From Typha latifolia (Eukaryota > Streptophyta > Magnoliopsida > Poales > Typhaceae), in contig CM034103.1 in the NCBI GenBank assembly GCA_019914945.1, positions 11,594,001 to 11,658,000 of the forward strand: a DNA stretch of 64,000 nucleotides, written 5' to 3'. The notes beneath the pieces were generated by a model. That model made no database searches and had not been told where the DNA came from. It saw nothing but the letters and a program-made list of their open reading frames with translations. The translations under genes were made by a program, and so were the position numbers. Positions 50,623-61,265 of the stretch are shown here, piece by piece (position 1 is the first letter of the stretch; each line of letters starts with the position of its first letter).

Positions 50623-51280
50623 TCTTTTTAATACATTCTTTAAAATTATTTAAAAAAAAAAGAATTCTCATCCTGTGACACAGACACACAGTAGATGAAA
50701 AAGATGGCACACACGTGACTCTTGCCTCACAAACATGACACTTTATATGTAGAAAATAATTATAGTTTAGAATGACTCAATGACATAAATAAAATAAAAA
50801 AAATTATAGATGGAAAATGTAACTGTTATAATCTAATAAAGATGTTTAATTATGATTGTCAAAAGATAATCTAGGTATTTGAAATTGAAAAATAAAGGTA
50901 AATTATAAATTGCCTCCTGTTAAGTATGGTTATAAATTCTAATGTGAAACTACTCATTTTCTAATTTAAACCACCGAAGAAAATATTTCTTACTTAAATA
51001 ATAAGATTATTAATACCATAAGGGTATTGTGGTAATTTAAAGTGTATTTTGTTTATATTAGATGAGGACAAAGTCACTAGTTTTTCCCCCAAAATAAATA
51101 ACAAATTTAATAGTAATTTCACATTTAATCCAAATACATGATTTTATAGGATTATTAGACTAATTTTTTCTAGAGTTATTTCACTAGTGATCAAATCGAA
51201 TTCAAAAGTAATGTATTACTCTGGATTAGTTTTATCGAGTATAGTTTGTTTTTAAGGCATAACTAACTATGAAATTTAGG
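49252..51280. other. Intergenic DNA and distal PHYA promoter region
   Basis: No exon recognised. At 49960-50130 a GC-rich, purine-rich patch (GGCGTAGGTGGCGGTGACG and following) resembles leader sequence or repeat debris. GGCCACGTGTAG (G-box CACGTG at 50374-50379) lies about 0.9 kb before the PHYA TATA box and could be a light-response element. The remainder is AT-rich. Confidence 0.45.
50575..50622. repeat. (ATT)n microsatellite
   Basis: About 16 ATT units, perfect. Confidence 0.96.
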
Positions 51281-51284
51281 AAGA

Positions 51285-51292
51285 TATATAAG
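51285..51292 (+). promoter_or_regulatory. Candidate TATA box of PHYA
   Basis: TATATAAG lies just before GC-richer, leader-like sequence beginning about 51340. It is 1.28 kb upstream of the PHYA start codon, which requires a long leader. PHYA genes are known for long leaders with an intron. Confidence 0.5.
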
Positions 51293-51314
51293 CAAATAAA
51301 AGATTGTAGAGGGC

Positions 51315-52573
51315 TATAGATGCAAAATAACCCAATTGAAAGCCGCAACTGTAACTAAAAATAAGAGCAAAGAGTCTTCAAAAATCCTCGAAGTCGGCGT
51401 TCCTCTAATCGGCTTCTCTGTTCCTCTCATGGAATTTGTTGGTTTTTTGGGGTCTGCGATCATAGTTTGGTTCTCGAATTCGGCGTGCGCGCACTCAGAC
51501 GGTTGCGTCGAGAGCTACCTTGTCCTTTCCTGTGGTCCCAGAAACCTCTTCGCGGATCGAACGGGAGGTGCTTAGAGACGGTGGTATCGAGTTCTCTTGG
51601 GGATTTGGGAGATGGGTTTTTGGTTTTGAAGCGTTTGGGATCGCCAAGGTGGTATTTTGAGGGCGGTGATCACTTGGGGTTTCCGGGTTTTGGATGCGAG
51701 AGAAGTTTTTAAGGTTGTTTATGGGGTTTGAGGAAGTGGGTCGAGATGGGTTTTTGATTTCGTAGCTACTCCGTTAGCCAAGGTATCGTCTTTGGAGTTG
51801 GATTTCTCATTATATTAGCTTCCAGAGTTATTTGCTTTCTGGTGAGAGCATTTATCTGCAGTGCAGATTCCAAGCTTTCTTTTGCTAGTAGATTTGGACT
51901 TTGCTGGATTATTCCTATCATACAAGTATCCGAACTTAGAGCTTTTGAGCGGTGTGTTCTGGATGCTACTTGAAATCCTTTGAATAGATGTCATCTTATT
52001 CTTGGATTACAGTGTGTTATCCTCTCCTTTGGTGTTTTGTCAATATCCGATTAGGAAGTTCCTGCTTGAGTTGTTGTCTTCTAGTCTCATAAGGTATACT
52101 TCTTCACTCTCTGCTCTTTTGCTTGTCTACAACCTTCTTGTCCTTGTCTCTATGAAGTTAAAGGATAAGAAAAGCAAAATAGTTTTTGTTCAGAGGGTGA
52201 TCCTATTCTTCCCAAGTGGTCTTCTCAAGATCTTGTTATCTTTCTATGAAAAAATTATCTGTGTATTGATTTTAGCTTTTTCCGGTACCATGCACAAAAC
52301 ATCTCCTTTGTTGAGTTCTTGGTTGCATTTAATATAGTAATCACCGCAGACGAATCTTGTGGTTAAGTCTAGAACTTGAGTTTTGCCTTTTGTTCTAGAA
52401 ATGGAAACACAAGACATCCCCTTCTTGATTCCCCGGATTTGAGCTTTCCTAGTACGAAATATTATCTTCGGGGAAGCCTAGTTTTTATTTTTCCCCCTCT
52501 ACTTGACTTACAATCTGTGCTAAAAGCATCTCTTTTTTACTCAAGGACTTTAGCTTCTCAGGGAACTACAAAG
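51315..52573 (+). other. PHYA: PHYA 5' leader with probable intron
   Basis: The GC-richer, G/T-rich stretch 51340-51780 reads like a 5' untranslated exon. Donor-like sites are AAG|GTATCG (after 51782) and AAG|GTATAC (after 52094). An acceptor with a pyrimidine-rich approach, TAGCTTCTCAG|GGAACT, ends at 52561, 12 bases before the start codon. Upstream ATGs in this region would be removed if the intron is spliced. Exact splice sites are inference. Confidence 0.45.
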
Positions 52574-55500
52574 ATGTCTTCGTCACGGCCTGCTCAATCT
52601 TCCACTAGTAGTGGCAGAAGCAGACAGAGTGCTAGGATAATAGCTCAGACCAATATCGATGCAAAGCTCAATGCAGAGTTCGAGGAATCTCGTGACACCT
52701 TCGACTACTCTAGATCAGTGGATGCGCACAAGACATCGCCTCTCGAGCAACGGAGAACAGAGAAGGTTACCGCTTACTTGCAACACATTCAGAGAGGAAA
52801 TCTGATTCAGCCCTTTGGTTGCTTGCTAGCACTTGATGAGAAGGCATTCAAAGTTATTGCATACAGCAAGAATGCACCGGAGATGCTTACTATGGTTAGC
52901 TATGCAGTTCCCAGTGTCGGTGACCAACCAACACTCGGGATAGGCACTGATGTGAGGACCCTCTTTACTGCCCCTAGCACCGCTGCTCTGCAGAAGGCGC
53001 TAGGCTTCGCTGATGTTTCTATGTTAAATCCCATCCTAGTGCATTGCAAGACCTCTGGTAAGCCCTTTTATGCAATTATCCACAGGGTGACTGCTTGTCT
53101 GATCGTAGATTTTGAGCCAGTGAAGCCCACTGAATTGCCTATGACTGCTGCTGGGGCTCTCCAATCATACAAGCTTGCCGCCAAGGCCATAGCTAAACTT
53201 CAGTTACTGCCTGGTGGGAGCATGGAGAGGCTATGCAATACTGTAGTCGAGGAGGTCTTTGAGCTCACAGGGTATGACAGAGTGATGACTTACAAGTTCC
53301 ATGAAGATGATCATGGTGAGGTTATTGCTGAGATCACAAAGCCGGGCCTTGATCCATATCTTGGTCTGCATTATCCAGCTACAGATATTCCTCAGGCTGC
53401 TAGATTTCTTTTCTTAAAGAATAAGGTCCGAATGATCTGCGACTGCCGGGCGAAACCTGTGAAGGTCTACCAAGATGAGACACTTCCGATTGACATCAGC
53501 TTCTGTGGTTCCACCCTGAGAGCCCCACACAGTTGTCACTTGCAGTATATGGAGAACATGAATTCAATTGCGTCCCTTGTTATGGCGGTGGTGGTTAATG
53601 AAGGTGGAGATGAGGACGAGACAGAGCGTGGACAGCAGCCTCAGCAGCAGAAGAGGAAGAAGCTATGGGGTCTTGTTGTTTGCCATAATGAGAGCCCAAG
53701 ATTTGTTCCTTTTCCCTTGAGGTATGCCTGTGAGTTCTTGATGCAAGTGTTTGCCATCCACGTCCACAAGGAATTTGAATTTGAGAACCAAGTGCGAGAG
53801 AAAAACATCTTACGAACCCAAACGCTTTTGTGTGACATGCTTCTTAAAGAAGCTGCTCCTCTAAGCATTGTCTCTCAAAGTCCAAATATAATGGATCTAG
53901 TTAAGTGTGAAGGTGCTGCCCTTCTGCATCAAAATAAAGTATGGCGGCTTGGTTTGGCTCCAACTGAATCTGAGATACGTGACATTGCTTTTTGGCTCGC
54001 AGAGTATCATCCTGATTCTACAGGCTTAAGTACTGATAGTCTACATGATGCTGGATATCCAGGTGCTCTAGCTCTTGGTCATGTAGTTTGTGGAATGGCA
54101 ACTGCTAGGATCACCTCCAAGGACATTCTTTTCTGGTTTAGGTCACATACTGCTGCTCAGATTAGATGGGGAGGTGCAAAGCATGATCCGGCAGTCCAGG
54201 ATGATGGCAAGAGAATGCACCCTAGGTCCTCATTCAAAGCTTTTCTTGAAGTGGTAAAGATGAGGAGTTTGCCTTGGAATGACTACGAGGTGGATGCCAT
54301 TCACTCATTGCAGCTCATATTGAGAGGTACTTTGAGTGATTTTGCTGATGCAAGTAAGAAAGAAGCTACACTGGATAGCCAGATCAATGACCTTAAACTT
54401 GAAGGAATGGTGGAACTGCAAGCTGTGACAAATGAAATGGTCCGGTTGATTGAGACAGCAACTGCGCCAATTTTGGCAGTGGATAACAATGGGGTTATAA
54501 ATGGATGGAATCAGAAAATCGCTGAATTAACAGGTCTGTCAGTTGACGAGGCGATAGGAAAACATCTGCTTTCCCTTGTTGAAGAATTTTCTATTCCTGC
54601 TGTGGAGAAGATGCTTTACTTTGCATTGCGAGGTTAGTTTATGCTTCTTTTGCTTGGTTTTTATTTATCAATATACAAGTAATGGCTGGAAACACTTTGA
54701 ATAGTTATTATGTTGTATGTTGGCTTGACGCTTGGATTTGCCACTGTTTGATAAGTTCCTTAATATATTCTGAGTAGTTTCTTTCTCTTATGCTTACAAG
54801 ATATAAATTACCACCAAGGAAAGTAATGAATGTTCCATATGGTCAGGTAAAGAAGAACAAAACGTGCAATTTCAAATGAAAACTCATGGTCGTCTGAAGG
54901 ATGATGGCCCTGTCATCTTGGTCGTAAATGCCTGTGCCAACCGTGACATCCATGATTATGTTGTTGGGGTTTGTTTTGTTGCCCAGGATATGACTGGTCA
55001 TAAGATGGTGATGGACAGGTTTACACGAATAGAAGGTGATTATAAAGCAATAATACAGAACCCCAGCCCACTAATCCCTCCTATATTTGGTGCTGATGAA
55101 TTTGGCTGGTGCTCTGAGTGGAATGCTGCTATGAACAAGTTGTCTGGATGGCAGAGAGATGAGGTGATGGATAAGATGCTCTTGGGTGAGGTATTCGGTA
55201 GTAGACAAGCCTGCTGTCGTATGAAACAAGATGCTTTTGTAAATCTTAGCGTCATAATTAATAACGCAATGACGGGCCAAGAAACAGAGAAGGCTCCATT
55301 TGGTTTTCTTGACCGAAATGGCAAGCACGTCGAATGCCTATTGTCAGTGAGTAAGAAAGTTGATGGAGAGGGTATAGTGACTGGAGTATTCTGCTTTCTC
55401 CACACTGCTAGTCATGAGCTGCAACATGTGCTTCAAGTGCAGCAACTATCAGAGCAGGCAGCATTGAAGAGACTAAAGGCTTTGGCATATATAAGACATG

Positions 55501-58069
55501 AGATAAGAAATCCTCTTTCTGGTATTTTATATTCTAGGAAGATGCTGGAAGGCACTGATTTATGTGAAGAGCAAAAGCAGCTTCTTAATACTGGGACAAA
55601 GTGTCATCACCAGTTGAACAAGATTCTGGATGATTTGGACTTAGATAATATCATGGACAGGTACGTCTTACTACTTTCAAACAGATTAGATTTTTAATTT
55701 TTTATTAGCCTTTCAGCCTATTAGCAAGTTCTGTTGTTATGAAAACAGTCTAAGCTGCAATTTTTTTTCCAGAGATCTAGTTTCTAGATGTTTACTCTTT
55801 ATTTTCTTTATCTTACTTCTGTCCATTTAAGTTATTCTGTTTTGAAGATATCTACATGCTTACACTTTTATTTAGCAAACCGTCTTGATTGTATCTATGG
55901 AACTCATTTCTCTATCTCAGTTAGGCATTAATTTCTATGTGAAGAGAGAAAATGGCGTGGCTTGTCATCCTCTCAAGTCTCAGCTATATAGGATTACTAA
56001 TACTGAGATTTTTTGTTTGAACTTTCAGCATTTCATTTGTTTTGTTCTGTTTATGTTCAGCTGCTTGGATCTGGAAATGGTTGAGTTCTGTTTGCAAGAT
56101 GTGGTGGTAACTGCTGTAAGTCAAGTTCTGATTGCAAGCCAGGAAAAGGGTATTAGAATAACCTACGACTCATCTGGTGGAGTGATGAATGAAGGAGTTT
56201 ATGGGGACAGTCTTAGGCTTCAACAGATCCTTGCTGACTTCTTGTTTGTTACAGTAAAGTTCTCTCCAAGTGGAGGCCAGGTTGAGATCACAGCTAGTCT
56301 GATTAAGGACAGCTTGGGAGAAACGCTTGATCTCATACATCTAGAGCTCAGGTATGTTCTAGGAGCTTTTCAACATTGTCACCGATGCTCCTTTTTTCTG
56401 TTTGATATGAAATGAATTATGTTTTCATTGTAAGATTGGAGCTAACTACATATCAGAGTTTCTGGAATATGCTTCTGCATAGTTTCTTCAGATTAAATTT
56501 GATTTGGCTTTACTCCGTTCTCTGCATGTCGCCCTGTGTCGTCCAGCAAGGAGCGGCATAATACGTGTTGCCTCATGCCAAGCAGCAAGGTTCTGCACTT
56601 CACATGTCACATTATGGTTTGAAGTTGCAGGACATGGACACTTTATCTTTTAAAACTTAGTTAGGAAACAGCATGGTAAGAAGATAATTATAGTTGAGAT
56701 AAGACGTGTGAACATGAGCGAGTGGTTTTACCAGATAGGATAAATATGAAGGAAATATATAAAAATTAGTTGGAATTGCACCCGCGTGATTAAATAAACA
56801 GAAAGTTGTTAAGACAATTGAGATAGTCCAAGATAAACAACATGCTGCATTAGCTAGAAAGAGTGAGAGTATAGGTAGACCACAAGGGGGTGAAGATGGC
56901 CAAAAGTGACATTGGTAATAGCAGCTATAAAGATAATGATCACCCCTCACTTGAACCGAAGCTACACCCATAGTTGGGGTATATGGTGACAAAGAATTCA
57001 TGTAAATGAAACCTAACTTTTGGGAATGGATATTTTTAATTTGTTTTGGTCAAGCCTGTACTTTTTGTTTCAACTACTTACAAGAATTTAACTATATTTG
57101 ATTGATTGTTATTTTCAATAATATATATTTATATGTATACTAACAAAAGGTAGCAATCATTATATTGACCATCAAAATGATTTATACTAAGTCTCTCTTA
57201 TGTTTGCTGTTCTGGGGATTATAGGTCGTGCTTTTATGTAGGGCATTTTTTGAATGCTTCCCAACTCATTGCAGAACAAAGTCTGTTTTGAGAATTGTGC
57301 TCTTGTATTTTTTAAAAAAAATATTTATTCCGTATTTTGCTTTTCTTTCCTATGAATGTATCAGCTTGTAATAATGTCTGGGGACAAATTTTGTCATTTT
57401 CTGAAACCTATTATGATAGTAGCAGCATGTATCATCTTCAACCATGAAATCTTGTTATTTTAGTGTCGTAGGTGATTCTGCATTTGTTGTCCATAAGCAT
57501 TGTTTTTATTCATTGATGTCAAATTAGTGTAGTGGTTAATTCCTCACTCGTATGATTCCTGTGATTGTAGTTATGGTTGAGTTCCTCATTCATCTGTTAC
57601 TCTGATCTGTATTTGTTAGATATATTGTTCAGTAGATCCTCATGCCATCCGATATGCAGATTCCAGATTTGTGTGATAAAAGTGGCTACATGAGAATAGA
57701 AAGGATTCTCTTTTACAGTTCTTTGAAGAGGAGAACAATATAAAACTTTTTTAATTTTAGTTCTTATGCTATGAGTTCTTTGAGTTGATTTTTTATTTCT
57801 TTGCCCCCAACAGGATTAAACATACGGGCAGTGGAATACCCGAAGATCTTCTCTCTCAGATGTTTGGCAGTGATGAAGACCCTAATGAGGAGGGTCTTGG
57901 TCTCCTCGTATGCAGGAAGCTGCTGAGACTCATGAATGGCGATGTCTGTTATCTCAGGGAATCCAGCAAGTCCTCCTTCATCATATCTCTGGAACTTGCT
58001 TCAGCCATGAAGCCCAAGGGCGCGCAAACTTTTACGCACGGTGCTACTGAATGTATTGCTGCAAACTAA
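52574..58069 (+). CDS. PHYA: Phytochrome A, red/far-red photoreceptor
   Basis: Four exons, 52574-54632, 54847-55660, 56061-56351 and 57814-58069, join in frame to 1139 residues, the usual PHYA gene structure. The first in-frame ATG gives [14 protein letters not shown], the Ser-rich N-terminal extension typical of phyA. PAS (about 75-190), GAF (about 217-400) with chromophore-binding Cys321 in [11 protein letters not shown] and with [11 protein letters not shown], and PHY (about 410-590) follow. Then come two PAS repeats (about 620-870) and the histidine-kinase-related domain (about 890-1120) with [12 protein letters not shown] (His904) and [10 protein letters not shown]. Cys321 sits at the same number as in oat phyA. 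The protein senses far-red and very low light, moves to the nucleus and acts against COP1/SPA and PIFs. The polar insert in the GAF-PHY region ([21 protein letters not shown]) lies where phytochromes vary. The protein looks complete and functional. Intron 3 is long (1462 bp). Confidence 0.97.
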
Positions 58070-59440
58070 GAGATCAATAATGTATCAGTTAATGTATCAC
58101 TTCACTAGGGCATGCTGTCGCGCTCCTGTTTCAAGGACACTACGCGGATAAAAGCTGTAACTTTCTTCTCTCTCTGTTCTTCCATTTTCCGTCTGCTTCT
58201 TGTGTTTGTATCTTCTACTCAGACTGGTACTTTGTTGATTATACTTTGCTGATAGAAGGAAGTACTCTAAGTAGTTGAGTTGATGCATGGACTAGTTATC
58301 TACACTAATTATTAGCTTGTTCTTGCTCTTTTCCTCTAACACTTCTACCATTCGCAGTCTAATTCTTTGGGCCATGGCGACATGGTTGCAAATTGGCATT
58401 TGAACTGCTGCTTCTGTATCCACTATGATGGTCTGGTTCATATATATATATATATAGAAAAATGAAAAAGAGTAAATATTAGGTTGTAGAAAATGAGCTC
58501 ATAAATGTATACCATGCATCAAAGTCCAAAGACCTTACATGATGCATTCATCTGTAAATCAAATAGCATAAGATTAATAGTAATTATTTACTTGCTACTA
58601 CCATGTTATTACAAATTTCAGTAGCCAGATCACTAGGTCCAATACTTATACAATTTTTGCTACAAATTTCTAGTTGGGGCATGGTCTAAATCTTGGAAGG
58701 ACTTGGTCCAAGATTTGGGTGGCCAATGGCCTCTGCAATCATCTCCAGGTTCTTATAATGAGGTCATCTTCCAGGTAAAGCTAGCAGTAGCGAAACTCAA
58801 TGAAGAATACAATTTTCTTTTGTAATTTTATCGAGATTTAAGGTGCCCTATGAACTTTTATTTGTGCCCGTTAACTTAATTTCTTGTCATTTTAACTTAT
58901 GTGAAACTGTTAATTTTTTCATTTAGAGATAATAGTGAGAAAATAATTTTCTGTCAAGATATTTTCACTCTTTTATCTCCTCTCCTTTTGAAATAATCAA
59001 ACTTTAGAAATGAGAGTAATTTTTAGTACAAGTACTATAAAACTCATAGATTTTCATTAAAAAATCAATCTTTTTGAATTAATTACTTTAAATTAAATAG
59101 GGCATTTGATCTTATATATTAGAATTAAGGCTGTTAGGCAATTACAGATAAGTCATAACCCAAGAATTTTAAATTTGGTCTAACTACATACCGGTATAAT
59201 ATATTTTCTCATAAAAACATATCATACCATATACAAACATGAATAAATATAACCAGAATATGTCTATATATATATAATGGTATTAAGAATTACAGGGTCT
59301 AGATTTTGTGATACCTGAAGGAAGGAAGAAGAGTATTTATCTTATCCTGAGTCTTGTGAATAACCACAATGATTTCAAGGGGCATGAGGTTGTCAAGGGT
59401 TACTACAAGAGCAATGCTAAAGAATGCTTACTCTGCTGTT
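58070..59440. other. PHYA 3' region and intergenic DNA
   Basis: The first 200-300 bases are probably the PHYA 3' untranslated region. A (TA)n run lies at 58440-58456. The rest is AT-rich with no recognised exon. Confidence 0.5.
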
Positions 59441-59476
59441 TAAACTAAACAAGCATAAACAAGCAATTTCAGTTCA

Positions 59477-59503
59477 GAGTCGAGTCGAGTCGAGTCGAGT
59501 CGA
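59477..59503. repeat. (GAGTC)n microsatellite
   Basis: Five units of the pentamer GAGTC/CGAGT run directly into a GAGCTCAAGC-type dispersed repeat, from which it may have grown. Confidence 0.85.
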
Positions 59504-60960
59504 GCTCAAGCATAAATGAGCTTAGTAGGCTTGAGCTTAGATTAAGCGAGCCTATCAGTGATCAAGGGCATATACTTGAATTTAATTTCTAAGACTAAAC
59601 TAATGAATCAAGTTTGAATTAAAACGGGGAGACATTTTACATTTTTTAAATGATAGATACGTAATATTCACCTACTCTGATATTATGATAACTCACCGAT
59701 TGCACTAAAACTTAAAGTCTTGTTTGATTTGAGGCTAAGCCTTGAACTCAATTAGTTAATCTTATTTTTTAATCTTAAGTTTTTAAAAAATAAGCTTAAT
59801 TAAATATAAAAAAGATTAAAAAAAATTTAATTACTGAGCTAAATTAGGAGTTTTTGAATCAGTTCAAGAGTGTTTGCCTGAGCTATCAAAGAAAAAGACA
59901 ATCGTATTCTTTTTATATGTAATCTAACAAAGAGTAACTAGTTTTAAAATGATCACTTCTTACTAGGATGAACCCTTTCACTGGAGTATTATAAAATGAT
60001 GAGACCTGATCCATTCTCTCCTGGATGAGAGGGTGGCCTCTCTTTTACCACTTAATTATGATTATATTGCCAATCTTTCCATTTGATATCTCAAAATGTT
60101 TAATTGTGTTAGGCTTGGATCCAAGAAATGGATGCTTATGTGATGTCGGTAGAGAGTGCTCATCTTCTTGGGATCAGAATGGAAGGATTCTATGGAGAAC
60201 CATCTCAGAAAAGGAACCCAAATGGATTTTGGAAATATTGTATTTTTAAAACATTAAATATTTTATTAACTTTAGGCCTGGATTTAAGTGGGACTAACAC
60301 ATTATTAATGATAAATTAATGGTAAAATTGAAAAAGCTCAAAGAGTACTTGTCTGTTGTATATTTGCTTATTCAAATTTTCTGAAGAAAAGTGAATAAAA
60401 ATTGATTTCAAAGTGAGCATCATTATAATAAAAAATAAAAATAAGTGAATTTAATATTATATTAAATATTTAAAAAAATATTAGTATGATATATAAGTGT
60501 TAAGCTTTTTATAGGCTTTGTATGATCCGTTGGTGGTAACAATTTGATTTCAAAAGTCACTTATAGATTAGTGACTTATTTATATGATTCGCTCGAGCCG
60601 AGTTGGAGCTTAAAACCTATGAGAAGCTTAGCACGTATATACTGTACTAACATTTCTCAAATATTAAATATGGTACTAAATTTTTTTTTTTTTAATTTTT
60701 ATTACCATAATACTCATTTTAAATATTTTAATTCACTTCTATTTATAAATTTGAACAAGTGAACTTATAGTATTAATGTACTATTTAAGCCCTTTTAATT
60801 CTACCACTAATTTCTCATTAATAATATGTAGAGCCTACTAAAAAATAAGCTCAAAATTAACAAAATATTTATGTCAAATACATGTTATTTCAAACAGGGT
60901 CAGGTTGAAATTGATAAATTCAAGCTTGATAGGTTAGCTCAGGCTCAAAAAAAAAAAAAA
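59504..60960. repeat. Scattered decayed repeats with GAGCTTGAGC-type motifs
   Basis: Phrases such as CGAGCTCAAGCATAAATGAGC (about 59500), GGCTTGAGCTTAG, TTGAGGCTAAGCCTTGAACTC (59730), GCTCGAGCCGAGTTGGAGC (60590) and GATAGGTTAGCTCAGGCTC followed by a 19-base A run (60930-60966) suggest several remains of one family. The A tail would fit a retroposed copy. Small open frames (60025-60319) have no family resemblance. Confidence 0.4.
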
Positions 60961-61189
60961 AAAAAAGTATAATATTTGTGTGTAAGAGAGAGGGTACTAA
61001 GTGCTCCATCTAATAATACTTAATATGGTAATAAAAATATAATATATGAAAAAAGATTATGAGTATAAGTATTGATAAAAGCTAATAATTGTCGTTAAGC
61101 ACGCTTAGCTTGTCATAAACTTGTCACATATGATAACCTCATTTAAAATGACACTATAAATTATAAATGACACAAAAGCATCTATCATC

Positions 61190-61265
61190 ATAAAAATAAA
61201 AAATAAAAAATAAAAAATAAAAAATAAAAAATAAAAAATAAAAAATAAAAAATAAAAATAAAAAT
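61190..61265. repeat. (TAAAAAA)n heptanucleotide repeat
   Basis: T residues fall exactly seven bases apart over at least eight units, then the period slips to six. It is not the plant telomere heptamer (TTTAGGG). Confidence 0.9.

Noticed and set aside
52376..52573. N-terminal extension of the phytochrome A open frame
   Set aside because: It does not start with ATG, lacks resemblance to phytochrome, and the first in-frame ATG at 52574 gives the standard phyA start MSSSRP.
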